The notes: generated by a model not told the origin, from the sequence alone. Positions 11,036 through 23,350 are shown, counted from the stretch's first letter. The stretch: 64,000 nt of DNA from Panicum virgatum (GCF_016808335.1 NC_053147.1:22678913-22742912), one strand, 5' to 3'. Made by a program: numbers and translations.

Positions 11036-12549
11036 TTTTTTTTTGAATGGTCACCGGGGGGGAGTATCCCCACCTGAATTGTATTCAAAAGTGTGGCAGA
11101 CCACAGATCAAAGGTCTCATTTTTAGGGAAAATGAGACAAAACTCACATTGCTCGGTTAATTTGGGAAAACCGGGCTAAAACCTCAACAACTACCTAGCT
11201 AAACTAGGTCTAAACCAACTCCAGAGCCCAAGCACATGGGCAAATTTGTGGCATAACCACGAATAGAAAAAAACACGCACACCCTAGCATAAGGGTGGAA
11301 ATGTGGCACAACCACGGATAGCAACAAAACTATTGCCGGCCTTAGGAAGCTAGGGTAGTCGCTTGTGCCATCTTCCGACGATGAACCGCTCCACGGTCCG
11401 CTGCAGCCAAGTCGTCTCATGAAGTCGTAGCTGCAAGCGCCGTCCATGGACGCTGCCTCACGCCGCACAGTTGCCGTCGTGGTTCGCTGCAAGCAGCTAG
11501 TCGACAACGATGAGACAATCCCTAGCCGCCAATCAGCCAACAATGTCATATGCTGAGCTGGTTCTTAGGCAGCGACCCAACCAACGAGGGGGACGCCGCC
11601 GCCAATCACCACGAGCCACAGCCGCAGCAGAGGTGAACACTCCCGCGTGGGAGGAGCCACTGCCGCAACACCGCGAAGACCGGCCCCGGGGACACCAGAA
11701 CCGACCTCCAGGGATGCAACGGAACATCTTCTCCAAAGACGACGCTTCCAAGGAAGGAACGACGCCGAGGGCGCCACTGCCGCCCGCCTGAGCAAAGTCA
11801 GGCAAAGTTTTCACTGAGAGAGACCTGTCAGGGAGAGGAGGGCACCTCGACAACGCCCCCAAGGGAGAACACGGCGTCCACTGAATGTCGTCGCTGCCGG
11901 CCCGGCCAGAGGCCGAGCAAGACTTTTGTCTGCTAAATCCCTCCTCCCACAGTCGCTGCAGCACCACGAGCCGTGGCCACAACCACAGTCCACAGCAGAG
12001 GTGGCCGCCGGCCACCATGGCAGCGATGGCGGTGGTGGCAGCGAACAAGACCATGGCTCGGCGTCGCCCGCCGACGGCGTTATCAACCTTGGCAGCTTCC
12101 ACCAGGCGTACAGGCGGGCGGACGGGGACGAGGACGCAGAAGCACAGGGCGAGCAGTGCGGGAGCTCGCGCGGGTCCCGCTGGATCTCGGGGCGACCGAG
12201 CAGGCGCACGCGGAGGCAGCGGCGGAGGAAGCGCAGCGCAGATCAGCCCCCGGGGGCGCCAGATCCGGACCCCAGGACACCGGATCCGCAGCCCCGGGCC
12301 GCCGCCGCAGCCACCGTGCCCGGCACCCAGCGCAGCTCGTCGCGTGTGGCCATGCCTGTGCGCAGCTCAAGGAAGGCCCCGCCGCCGCCTTCCCCGCAGG
12401 TGCACGGGCTTCCGGCGCCCTGCTCCGGCGGCAGCGAGGTAGGGGGGTCGGGAGGGGGGTGCGCGGCGGCGGGGGTAGGCGCCGCCTCCGAGGGAGACGA
12501 CGCGGGGGCCTATTGGCTTCTCCCTTCAAAGTGAACCTTTGCCCTTATG
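11036..12549 (-). mobile_element. LINE-like retroposon without reverse transcriptase, ~1.5 kb
   Basis: The minus-strand 3' end carries an A tail (nine T on the plus strand, 11036-11044), preceded by the AATACAATTCAGGTGGGGAT-type end seen in grass LINEs. Direct repeats CCTCGCTGTTT lie at 11028-11038 and 12550-12560. They overlap the tail by three bases, so the target duplication is 8-11 bp. The 5' two-thirds is GC-rich and resembles a LINE 5' untranslated region. No endonuclease, reverse transcriptase or RNase H motif is present. It looks like a LINE that lost its coding centre, or a non-autonomous retroposon mobilised in trans. Confidence 0.6.
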
Positions 12550-12626
12550 CCTCGCTGTTTAAATCAATGGTTATTTAGTTTTGTTTGGTTTGCAAAATAA
12601 GCCTCATCATCTCAACCTCAAAAACT

Positions 12627-12628
<2 letters not shown>

Positions 12629-12676
<48 letters not shown>
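12629..12676. repeat. (CT)24 microsatellite
   Basis: Uninterrupted 48 bp CT tract just downstream of the LINE-like insertion. Confidence 0.97.
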
Positions 12677-12680
<4 letters not shown>

Positions 12681-12725
12681 GAATTTTTGTAATCTATGCT
12701 GCGATCATCATGTGCATATAACGTA

Positions 12726-12981
12726 CTACCACCGTCCAGGGGAAAAAAGCAACTATGAGATTTGTGTTGGTCAAACTAATTCAAGTTTGATCAAATTTAT
12801 AGTAAATAATGTTAGTGCTTATATCTTCAAAAAATTTATTATAAAAATATATTCTATAACTAATCTAATGGTACTTATTTTGCATCATGAATATATTATT
12901 TTTTATATAAATTTAGTCAAAATTCAAACTGTTTAACTTATCAAAAAGTGAGAAATTGCATTCTTTTGTGCACAGAGAGAG
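12726..12981. mobile_element. Stowaway-type (Tc1/mariner) MITE, 256 bp
   Basis: TA dinucleotides lie at both ends (12724-12725 and 12982-12983). Terminal inverted repeats start CTACCACCGTCC on the left and, on the complementary strand of the right end, CTACTCTCTCTG. The family consensus is CTCCCTCCGT. The interior is AT-rich and non-coding, as expected for Stowaway. Confidence 0.75.
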
Positions 12982-12983
12982 TA

Positions 12984-14194
12984 GCCACCTAGGAGTTGCC
13001 CCCGACCCCATAGGGCTGTAAATATGAGATGGAGGGGCACCCCACGTAAACCTAATTAGTTAATCTTATGATTAGCCTAAACACCAATTAATTAGAGCAT
13101 TGGACGGGTCGGAAGACCGACGACAACATCTCTATTCACCGACTTTCAAATTAAGATTTTCATCAACTACGACAACTACAGCAGCAACCAGAGGCATATC
13201 TATGGCACCTTCAATCTTTGATTAGTTAAGTACTTAATTTCACACTATGCTTGATTAGTGGTTATGATTAGACTAAGTTAAGATTATATTTATAGTTAAT
13301 TTAGTTCAAACATCTCCTACTTAGGGCATCACGAGTGTATAAGGATGAGTCAGCCATAAACGTAGGTCCCACGATCAAATAAGGCCGGTCCTGCATGGTA
13401 TAAGACCAAGAACGACCTTAGGAGGTGGGTCCCACTTTGGAATATACAAACAGACAAGAAGCATTGTCCTCTGTCCTCCGCTGTGCAGGATTCGCCCGCT
13501 GCGGCAATAACACCAGCGAAATCAATTATTTAATCGTTAAGATCGGGTCCTAAACTTGAGGACTGACCTCATGTTTCTTGGCGCTAGAATCTCCTTAGAG
13601 TCGATGTTGTAGTGGATGAGGTTGGCCTCAAAGGACCTTAAGACCCGCTCTTTTCCAACAAAACGGTGCACAAAAAAATTGATTTGCACTAGATATGTTC
13701 CCGAAAAAAATTATGGCGCTTCCACGTTTCACTTTCACTTTCATTGTCAACCTCCACTTTGCTCCATATCCGGTTTTACCCATTCATGATTTTGTTGTCC
13801 CTGTCCACTATTTGCTAGGACACACCTCGCTCCCACCGTTCCACCACCTCTCCTCGCTAGTTCCGTCCACCCCCAGAAGTGATCCGCGAGATCCTCCCCC
13901 ACTTTATGCCGCGCTAGGAGCAGAAGTAGCAGGAGCGGCAACAGCCCAGCCACCCTCCACTGGCAGTGGATCCTCCACAAGCAAGAGAAGCAGTAGAGCC
14001 ATCTCCCCACCCCCACCCTCTATCCTAGGGCTGTCGCCGGCAGCTCGAACACTCCCCGTGCCCTTGCTCCTGTCCAGCCGAAGGCTCAAAGATGGAGATC
14101 GACAAGGAGGCCCTCCACCCCATTATGACCAGCCTCGGATCATTGTTGACAAATACTTTCCTAATATTTTATTTTCAAGTGTGTAAGCAAAAGG
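12984..14194. other. Intergenic sequence with weak MITE-like remnants
   Basis: No gene is supported. 13320-13660 has features of a worn miniature element (GGGCATCACGAGTG at the left, GTTGTAGTGGATGAGG near the right), but no clean inverted repeats or target duplication were found. 13695-14186 is open in one plus-strand frame. Its Pro/Ser-rich, CT-rich composition gives no evidence of selection, so it is not called a gene. Confidence 0.4.
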
Positions 14195-14199
14195 ATACA

Positions 14200-17100
14200 T
14201 GAAACGAACCAAGTTTCCAAAAGGAGAATCCGACTCTTTGTATCGTCGTGATAGTCCCTAGATCAGTAGCTATCACATACCGAACTCATTTCAATTACAT
14301 AGCACAGTCATACTTCTCGATAGAAGTCATTGCATGGGTTAATTACACGCAATCCAAAGGATTTGCGATACAGAAATCAGAGTACAAGCCCCCGGGCTAA
14401 AGGAATTACAAGCAGAACTCGGAAGCATAGCTATTCTTCTAGGCATCCTTCATCTTCTTGCTTTACTCCTCCACAGGCAACTTGAGCGTAGCACGATCCG
14501 TCCTTAGCATCCTTCGTCGTCGTCCATCTTGATCGTCAAAATGTAATCGGATCCTATATCTAACAAACCATTCCCAAGGATGGGATAGGCTCACGTCACC
14601 ATCTGTATGCAGCTTTGAGTGAAATGCACGGGTATAAAAAGAGTAGACAAGAATAAGGCTAGGGTTTTCCTAAGCAGCGGCAGCAACAACAAGATCACAG
14701 CATCTGCCGATTCTCCTGACACGGGCCGTTCCGGCATCCCGAACTCCCGGTCACTCTCATCTCCAGACTAAACCTATCTCTCCAAGTCGGTATGAGAACT
14801 CCCACTCCTCATACCTCAACTGCTTATCCAAGCAGGTAAAAAGACTAGAGGGAGGTAGAAATCTCTCTGGGGAAATCTACTCTATGAAAGTGAAGCTGGG
14901 TACAGAAGTGTACATGACCGAGTACAATGCTATACGTATAGTTTTAACTCTGCAGAGCTTATACACATGTACCCACTCGCCACAAGGCCAGCCGGTCCGT
15001 CGACCGACTGAATACGAGGCACCGGTCTACTGTAACGAAACTAACAGCGACGGCCACCATCCTGCTTTCCCGTTCTGGAGTGCGTCCTCCCGCGAGAGGT
15101 CGCCCGAAACTGTGAAGTCTTCTACAGTCGAATTCCAGTGAATCCTGCTAATCGGGAGCCATAGGTTCAACCCCTCTCCCCCTAACACTGATGCCATATC
15201 CTCCTACAGGTATGGTGCCGCGCGTAGCTAGCTCGGACCGGGTCCTCTCGCATAGAGGATAAGTGGCGTGTACGTTTAACATAGTTCCGTCTCTAGGTCC
15301 ACTATCTCGATCCTTATGTTGCCAAAGTGAGTATATCCGTCCAAGTGCGTATCCGTCAACACGGTTCGCGATCGGCACCCATTACAGGTATTGCCCGCCA
15401 AACTCCGCTGTGGTTCCCGAAGGAACACCTCCCCGAAGGGATCCTGCACCCGCCACAGGTGCTCCGTAGGATTGTGCCCAACACACAGTCCCCAGCCCCT
15501 AATCCGAAGATCAAGTTAATTCACTCGCCCCTGCTAATATCCTAGTCCCAAACTCCTCATATGTGGATGTCCATCCTCACCAAGACTATCATCACGGAAA
15601 CCAGTATCTCATATCACACTCATAACCTCCTAACCATATAGTGGTGGAGTAGGTGGTCAAGGAATGGGAATATCAAACAGGTCATGCAGGTTCACTCAAC
15701 AGTATGTAGAAGCGATAGCAGATCTAGCATGCGATGTCTATCGGCGACAAGAACAGAGATGGGCGTGAACCTAGCGCATCTTCATAGTCCTCCTGGGCCT
15801 CTGGGGTCCTCTGGTCATTCGGGACGTCGGTCAACTTCTCAGCAGCGAGGTCCTATTCGTAATTACGTATAAATATAGGGACCAAAGTGCAAATATGCAC
15901 AAAAGTATCCAAATCATATCAACACCTATTCTAACGTGTAGATCATGTTTTTAGAAAAATTATGAATCTGGTTTTATAATTTTTGGAGTTAAAATGGATT
16001 TATAATGAATTTTTGAAGTTTAAACTATTTTAAAAATAATAAATGAATTTCGGAAAAAGGAAAATCCACAGGCCAACACGTGGCAGCCTCTGGGTGCACC
16101 ACGTGTCATGCTGACATTAGCATGACATCAGCAAGGGGCCGGTCAGTGCTGACATCAGCGTTGACCAGGTCAATGTTGACCCAGTCAACGGACCGCAGGA
16201 TCCATGTGTTAGTGCCCCACATGTCAGCCTCACGCTAGAGGATGATGTGTGGGTCCCGTGTGTCAGTCAGGGTTAAAAGAAAAAGGAAAACGGGCTGCTG
16301 AGTTTTGGGCCAAACTTGAACATGCCGGCTCGGCTTGGCCTAGCAATTCGGCTTGGCTCGCGGGTTCAGGAAAGGAGAAAAGGCCGGCTCAGCAACAGCA
16401 GGGCGGCTCGGCTGGACGGGCTGCAAAGTAGAAAAGGTCGGCTCAGGCTAAAAGGAACCAAGGGTTGGCTCCATGGGCTGAGGGGAAACAGGCTCGGGCC
16501 AAAAACGGCCAACCAGCTCACTCCCCTCCCCCACACTTCCCACACACTCTCTCTCTCTCTGGCGGCTGGGACCCGCTGGTCAGTTGCGCCGGCCCGCAAT
16601 GACAGGCGGTTCCCGCTTGTCAGTGAGCGCAGGGATCCAGTGTGGCTGAGCAGCGATCCCGTGCGGCGGGGGCTGCGTGTGTGAGGGTGTGTGCTCGGGC
16701 GGCGGGTCGACGGCGGCGGTTCTCCCCAACCGCACTCGTGTCTTCCTCCTCGGCACCCCTCTGGCCCCAATTTTTGGCGGCAGCGACGGAGGGGTCCTTT
16801 CTTCCTCTCTGCTTGGCGGCGGCGGCTCCTCCCCCTCTCTCCTTCTAGACACCGCCGGCGGGCTTGGCGACAACGACGAACTCGGCGGTGACATCCGCGT
16901 CCTCCTTCTCTCTCCCTTCTTCCGCAGCTCCGGGTCCTTCTTCTTGTTCTACTTCCTTCTCGGGGCCCCTTGGTTTGGCGGTGGCTGCGGAACGACGATG
17001 GGCGACGGCACAGGTCGGCGAGACGGACGGGACGCCGGTGCAGAGGGCCAAGGCAAGGCGCGGCGTGCAAGGTCGAGCAAAGGAAGGGATTGTGCACGCG

Positions 17101-18950
17101 CGCGAGCCGGTAAGGCACGGCCTTGGGCAGGTGCGCACGTGGGTGCACGCGCGCAAGCGCGTCGCGGCGTGGCGCAATGTGGCGTGCACGACGGCAGTGG
17201 CCTGGGTTACAGGGCAGCGCTGGTGAGGCCCGAGATGGCGAGGAAAGGCGTTCTGGACGCCCACGGTAGAAAGGCTTGGCCTTTCGGCCTTGCCAGCAGC
17301 CGGCGAGCCTAGAACGCGACGAGGGCTCTAGTGGCGGTGCGTGCGCGGCGCGACGCTGGCGGTGGAAGAGCGACAGCGGCTAAGGCATCAAGGGCAAGGA
17401 TAAGGGCGACGGGTTCGGGCGTGTGAGCCAAAAAGGTGCAACCTTGGGCTAGTACGCGCGTGGAGGCACTCCAGCGTGGCCATGGCGAGGCATGGCGTAG
17501 CCCGAACGTGGCGCCGGCGTGACGTGCGGCACACACACAAGAGGAGAAACAGGCGCTGGGTTCGGCGGCGGCGGCGGCTCACCGGTGGGTTTGGGGAAGA
17601 AGGCGCTCGGTGCCGTGGCGGGCCGGTGCAGGGAAGGCTTGACGCCGTGCCGGGAAGTGCAGGGGTGTGTACGGCGGCGTTCCGGTCGGCGGCGCGGCGG
17701 AAGCTCCCCGGCGGCGGCGATCCCCGGCTCAAGCGGCGTTGTCGTCCTCCTCCTCCTTGGCCCCTTCTCAACGCGACGAGAGCGCCGAGCTCCTCCCTTT
17801 CTACCCTTCTTCTTCCTCAGCTCCGATCACCAGTCCTTCTCTTTTACCCCTCCCGCCTCCTCTGCTCTTCCCCCTCCTTGCCTTCTCTACTCGAATTGGT
17901 GGCGGCGAGGGCCGGCAAACCCTAAGGGGCTAGGGTTGCGGGTTGTGGCGTCCATTTCTTATAGGCGGAGCCAACTAGGGTTTTCCGCGACCAGGCCGGC
18001 AGTCTTCGGCGTCCGGGCCCGGTCACATGGGCGCGAGGCGGTGCGCGCGCGGCGTGGCCGACAGGAGCAGGCGAGGCTGGCAGGCAGGTGCGTCAGCACT
18101 CGGCGGGAAGCGCGGCGCGAGGTGCGGGCTCGGCCTTGTCGCGATGCAGGCGAGGCGCGGAGCAGAGCTGGCGCGCGCAGGCGAGCGGCAAAAGCAGAGC
18201 CGGGCGGCGATGTGAGGAAGGGTAAAAAGGCTTGGGGGAGAAGATGAATAGGGGAGCGGTGCTGGGTGGCTGACAAGTGGGGTCGAGATGACAGGCGGGG
18301 CCCGCTGGTTAGCGGCACGGGGCAGAGACAGGGGCGCGGCGGCTGTCTCGGGCCAGAGTGCGCGGAGTTGGGCCGGCTTGCTGCGGCGTGGGTTGGCGGC
18401 AGCGATTGGGCTGGCGGTGGAAGCGGGCCGGCGTGCGCGTGAATGCAGGCCGGGGCAGGGAGTTTCGGCCCGTGCGCGGGGCGCACGTCCAGGCGGGCTT
18501 CCGGGCCGGAATAGGGTCGTGCAGGTGCTGGGTAGGCCGGGGTCGCAGGCCGGTTTAGGGGTCTGGTTAGCAGGCCGAAAGACCTTAGTTAGGTGGGCTG
18601 GATTTTAGGTTTAGGTGGGTCTTGGCCCAAGTTAGTTAGGGTAGGTTAGTATCTTTTGCAAATAATTTGATTGGTCATTTCAATTTATTTGCCACACAAG
18701 TTTCACACAAAAAATTATTCAACTAGAATTTTGAAACAAGGTAGACTCAAATAAAATCCAACAACTCCAAATGAATCACACTATCATTTTATATCTCCTT
18801 ATGTTGTCTTAGTTTTAATTTACTAGGAATTTGGGATAGAGAATGGAGTCAACCTTAAATTATTCTATCTATTATCACATGTCCACGAAATTTTTTGAAA
18901 ACTCGCTTTTTTTGAGTTTATAACATTTCATATAAATATGGGATGTTACA
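14200..18950 (-). mobile_element. Solo LTR, Del/Tekay-type Ty3/gypsy, 4751 bp
   Basis: Read on the minus strand it begins TGTAACATCCC at 18950 and ends GGTTCGTTTCA at 14200. The 5 bp target duplication ATACA is perfect (14195-14199 and 18951-18955). No internal region remains. About 16.2-18.6 kb is extremely GC-rich and holds many long overlapping frames, none with protein features. The 3' part is of moderate composition and contains the GAGTGGGTACATGTGT-like block and a short acidic frame. Length is at the high end for grass Tekay-type LTRs. Confidence 0.87.
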
Positions 18951-18955
18951 ATACA

Positions 18956-19749
18956 CAACTGAGTTAGAATTATTTCATTATACCACTATGCGGATGAAGG
19001 AACAATTGCTATGTGTCATTTCTTGAACATTTACCGTGCAGTCCACCAGATTTTTCTGAAGTAACTCAGTCGACTAGATGAGTATTTGATTTTGTTGTAA
19101 TACTCACCATGATGCTAGATTTCAATGTTTTAAATTACCAATTTGTGATATCCTACTAGCAAAGAACTTGTGACTTTGTTGTTACCATGAAAATATATAT
19201 GTGAAAAGTTAGCAATAGGATGTAAACAAATAATTACCAAGTTTCTCAACTGCAAAATTTGTGAACAATGTGGACAATTCTCATAAATATTGTTCATACG
19301 ATTTTTGTTTTGCCCCTAGTATTGCACATGTAGTTAACTAAGTTAAACTATGTTTTGATAATATGAACTTTCCAAATTTAGAGGCTCTTTTGTATTTCGT
19401 CCCAGATTCTTAATAAATTACTAGTTACAATCCTCGAAAAACCGAAACCTTTCGTTCGAATTTCCGATGGCACAACACGTTCGAGAGTTGAGACACCCCA
19501 TCTGGTGCCAAGCCAGCTGGCCAGCTGTGCCAGCTGCCAGGCCAGCCGTGAGTCTTCTTCCATAAGATTTCAAAGAAAAAAGGACCTCGGCCCCACAACA
19601 TCGACGAAGGGTGGCTTCCCCACTACAAAATACAAATACCACGAGTTCACCGCTTTTCGAGCGTACTAGCCGCTGCGCTCCCCACCCGACCACCCACCCC
19701 GCTTCCCCTCCGCCCTCCTCCACCGGCCGCTACTACTCTTGCGCCAACC
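18956..19749. other. Intergenic, upstream of the Pro-rich pseudogene
   Basis: 18956-19400 is AT-rich with nothing recognisable. 19600-19749 is CT-rich and may be the leader of the damaged gene that starts at 19750. No clear TATA box was found. Confidence 0.4.
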
Positions 19750-20415
19750 ATGGCGGCCGCCGCCGCTCTCCTCGTAGGCGTCGTCGCCGCCGCCCTCCTC
19801 ATCGTCGCTGATGCGTCCACCATCGCCGCCTCTGAGGCATCGATGACCGTGGGGCACCGGCAACGCTTCGCTCGACGCGACCCAGGCGACGCTCCGCTTG
19901 GGCCCCATGGCCCATGGGCGATGTCCTGACCCGGATGACCGCGCCGCTCCAGCGCCCGAAGGCGGAGCCGACCGCACCATCGACGCCGCCAGTGCTACCC
20001 CCGTCTCCCCGCCCGCCTGGCCCTTCGACCCGACTGGCCCGGGGCAGCGGAAGTCGCCGCCCAAGCATCCCCAACCAGTTCCGGTGCCAACGCCGCCGAG
20101 CCATCGCCTTCGCCATGTGCGGGCGCGGGCGCTCCACCGCCGAAGAACAGCGGGGAGCCGTCAAGGTCATCGGCGCCCGTTCCTCCTCCTCCTCCCCCGC
20201 CGGCTTCGCCCCCTTCATCCCCGCCCCCGCCTGTGAGATCACCCGCAGGCAGGACCCTCCGACCGCCGCCTCCCCAGCCTCCACCACCCCCGCCTGGCCC
20301 AGATGGAGGTGGGGAGGTCGCGTCTGCGGATGCTCACCTCTCGGATCTGTGGAGAGTGGTGCGAGCTTTCCTCAAGGCAGCGAAGGGACTGTGCAAGCAG
20401 AGGGAGGCCAGGTAG
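19750..20415 (+). pseudogene. Broken gene for a secreted proline-rich (HRGP/AGP-like) protein
   Basis: ATG at 19750 (context ACCATGG) begins a textbook signal peptide, a hydrophobic core rich in Ala, Leu and Val ending near ADA. That frame meets TGA at 19927 and again at 19936. The same frame is open from 19939 to a TAG at 20413-20415, encoding runs of Pro with Ser, Ala and Lys (PPPPPPPASPPSSPPPP) and a basic C-terminus LWRVVRAFLKAAKG. Between about 19850 and 20095 the +1 frame reads more naturally (KSPPKHPQPVPVPTPP). Two compensating frameshifts are the simplest explanation. An AATAAA lies at 20822-20827. An unrecognised intron or sequencing error is the alternative to a true pseudogene. A cell-wall hydroxyproline-rich glycoprotein is inferred from composition only. 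Confidence 0.45.
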
Positions 20416-21660
20416 CAGCAGAAGAGAAGTTGCTCGGGGAAGAAGAAGAAGCCCAGATGCATAAACATCTACCAAAACTGCAATTAGAAGGTCCGAGAAA
20501 AGTTGTTCCTCTTGTGTGCCGTGGGCTGGAGCGAAAGTAGAGCTAGTGTTGTTGGGCATGCGGATGGTAGAGAGTTTCTAGCTGCAACAATTTCTGGCAT
20601 TCTAAATGTTTTTTTTTGTCAGAGTATACAGCCCTTGAAAGATGCAGATGTCTACAGGAGATGACAAGTTTTCTAGCTGATCGTGTAAATAGGAAGATGC
20701 AGGCCAAGTTTTGTTTGTTCTTTTTGCCTGAAGTTTACGCACTATGTTTGTAGTAGTATCAGACAATTTGATCTCCTTGCTTGAAGAATGCTCTGTGTAG
20801 CAGGCTTATGAAACTTGTTGAAATAAATATTTTGGAACCGCAACTTTCTTCCGCATACTTAAATTTATTCCATGTATGTGACTTTGGTTCTTCATGTGAT
20901 TTTTAGGAGTGTAGGACCGAGTCCTGCAAACAAGCTAGTGTTTCACCTTGCTTCAGTTTGTAGGCCTCTTGCTCTTATTCGCACCAAGATGGCTATTCAT
21001 TTGAAACTTGCTCATCAACCTGTTGATCCGGGTTGTGCTGCCGTCTGCTAGAGCAAAAGGACAGCTTGTATGTGCATCCGGATGGTGTAGAACTTCTAGA
21101 TGCAACAGTATCCGCCATTGTGAATGTTTTTGTTTTCTACCAGTATGTACAATTTCTGAGCAAATAGAACAAAATGATGCATTCATAAATTTGCCTAGAG
21201 TTCAGAGTGAAAATTGTTTGACCATCAGACTTTTCAATTCCTTGGAACCTACCAAATCGAGTTCATAATTGTGCCAACTCCAGAGAAATCAGATGCAAAC
21301 AAAGTTTCACATCTCCCCATCATTATCATCTCACCACATCTGCACAAAGAAACTTCCCATGCCAACTCCAGATAAATCAGATGCAAACAGATTCAGAACA
21401 TGCTGCCCAATCTACGACACACCTGAAATCACATCATATACTGCATCCCATGATTTTTTATGATCCATCCTACTGCAAAACATTCAGACATCATCCCAAT
21501 GTACAGTAACCTGAAATCAAACATATCCATATCCTACATCCTAACCACCTGAATTCCACGTTCACATCACTCTTTGAGATTGCAAACAGAGGCTCCCTAG
21601 ACCACTCACGTTTCAAATCTGTGCTAATCAATCAAACCATGAACTGAACACAACCTAGAT
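20416..21660. other. 3' untranslated and intergenic sequence
   Basis: 20416-20850 looks transcribed (T-rich, AATAAA at 20822) and probably belongs to the gene at 19750. The rest holds a repeated phrase (CCAACTCCAGA-AAATCAGATGCAAACA at about 21273-21303 and 21361-21391) but no gene. Confidence 0.4.
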
Positions 21661-21728
21661 TTCAACTTGAGTTAGCTCGCCGGAAAGAGAAAACTGACGA
21701 AAACTGAAGTGGGCAGCCCGAACAGGAT

Positions 21729-23292
21729 CTAATCCGCCTCTGTGTCCAAATCCCAACCAAACAGATGAAGGGTGGCCTCAAACCACGACAGTAACTGGCA
21801 GAGTTTGGCGCCGATCGAGTCACCGCCGGCGTCCCTGCTGCTGCTGTTGCTCCCGTCGTCGTCGTCCTCCTTCTCCTCATCAAAGCAAGTGTTATCATCG
21901 GAACTGGTTGAATTGTTGCGCGCCTCGTACCAGAGCTCCCCGCCGACCACCTGTGCCTCGCCGGTGTCGCCGATGTAGACGTTGAAGACGCACGGAGGGG
22001 CGGTGGCAGGAAGCGGCGGTGGCGTGGTCGTGGAGGTGGACCGAGCCGACGCCGTCTCGGCGGCCGGCAGGGAGCTTCTCTGCGAGCGATGGCCGGAAGC
22101 CGAGGGCGCAGCCGAAGCCGCACGCTGCGGAGACGGCCCCACGCACTCGGAGGAGTCCCGCAGACGCGCCGAAGTCGGGAGCGGTGAGACGTGGAGACGG
22201 CAGCGCGAACTCGCACTCGGGAGGCGCGGGGACGGAGGACGTCTTCGATGGCGTGCTCTTGGGAGACAGGCCGGCTCGCTCGGAGAAGCCTGGTGCCGAC
22301 GTCGCGGGAGATGACGCCGCGCGCTCGGGTAAGGGTGCTCATGGTGGTGGCGCCTGAAGAGGAGGAGAAGACGCCGCGCGGTCGGAGGGGTCCCACGCCG
22401 ATGTCGGACACTCGCCCGGAAGCGCCGGTGGCCCCTCTGGACATCTCGCCGCGAGGAGTCCGCGGCGGAGGCGCGTGCTCCGATCATGGTTCCCCTAACC
22501 GTCGGTAACCGGTCCGGTTTGACCGGTTACCGGTCCGGACCGGTTCCGGTTTGATCCGGTATAAACCGGTCCAAATTCAAAATTTAAATTTGAATTCAAA
22601 AAAAATGAAAAATTCTCAAAAAATTCCTAAAAATATTTCAAGATGCGACAAATTTAATGGTGTCAAATTTTCTCAAAAATTCATTCATTTAGTATAGTTT
22701 GCGGGGATTTAAAGTTAAACAAAAAAAACGTGCATACAAAAGTATACAAATACAATGTAAAAGTAGTACAAAAGAGGGTTGGAGGGTTCATTTAGACTAA
22801 AATATGTTATACAAACATTTATTTAGTATACTTTGTGGGCATTTGAATTTAAACCAAAAAAGAAAAAAATTGAATTTGACTGGTTACCAGTCAAACCGGC
22901 CGGTAAACCGGTCTAACCGGCCGGTATACCGGTACGAACCGGTTGAACGGGGAAGTTTGAATTTAAATTTGAATTTGTCCGGTTCCGACCGGTAACCGGC
23001 CAAACCGGTCCGGTATACCGGAACCGGAGGCCGGCGGTTACCGGTTAGCGGTCGGTAAGTTGAACCCTGGCTCCGATCCCCACGGACGCGCGGGCACTGG
23101 GTCCGGGAAGGACCCGCCCGGCGTGCGGAGCGGAGCCAGTGCGGAGCGGTCGGCAGAGCCTCGTGCCGACGTCGGGGATGTGGTAGTGCACGTCGGTGCA
23201 GGAAGCCGATCCACCCGAAGAACGCTGGTCGGCGGTGAGGCGATGAACCAGCAGGTGGCAAGTACGGCGAAGAAAAGGAGGAGGCGAGGCAT
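21729..23292 (-). pseudogene. Gene for a membrane/secreted-type protein, interrupted by a 584 bp transposon
   Basis: Minus strand. A TATA box (CCTATATAGC, 23351-23360) lies about 60 bp upstream of an ATG at 23292. The ATG opens a signal-anchor-like N-terminus (MPRLLLFFAVLATCWFIA). The frame runs about 70 codons to a 9 bp duplication that flanks a MULE-like element (22486-23069). Beyond the insertion, GC-rich sequence continues to a distinctive acidic C-terminus at 21729, with the run EEKEDDDD and then IGAKLCQLLSWFEATLHLFGW. That tail is in a different frame from the signal peptide. Besides the insertion there must therefore be a frameshift or an unrecognised intron. The family is not recognised. 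The clean target duplication shows the gene was contiguous before insertion. Confidence 0.5.
22486..23069. mobile_element. Mutator-like MITE, 584 bp, 9 bp target duplication
   Basis: Flanked by the perfect 9 bp repeat GCTCCGATC (22477-22485 and 23070-23078), a length typical of Mutator superfamily insertions. The ends carry imperfect inverted repeats built from GGTTAGCGGTYGGTAA and CCGGTTACCGG blocks. The inner flanks are packed with GGTTACCGGTCCGG-like units. The interior is AT-rich and non-coding. Confidence 0.75.
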
Positions 23293-23350
23293 CGCCGCTG
23301 GTGTTTCGTGTGTACTCGAGGTGTGGCCGAAGCAATGGCGGTGCGCCGAG

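Noticed and set aside
11533..12578. Open frames of ~190-200 codons
   Set aside because: Inside the LINE-like retroposon; composition-driven and without domain signals.
13695..14186. 163-codon plus-strand frame
   Set aside because: Low-complexity Pro/Ser frame without splice or promoter context; truncated by the solo LTR flank.
16677..18247. Several plus- and minus-strand open frames of 100-260 codons
   Set aside because: They lie within a target-duplication-bounded solo LTR, overlap each other in all frames, and are Arg/Gly/Ala/Pro-rich as expected from GC content alone.
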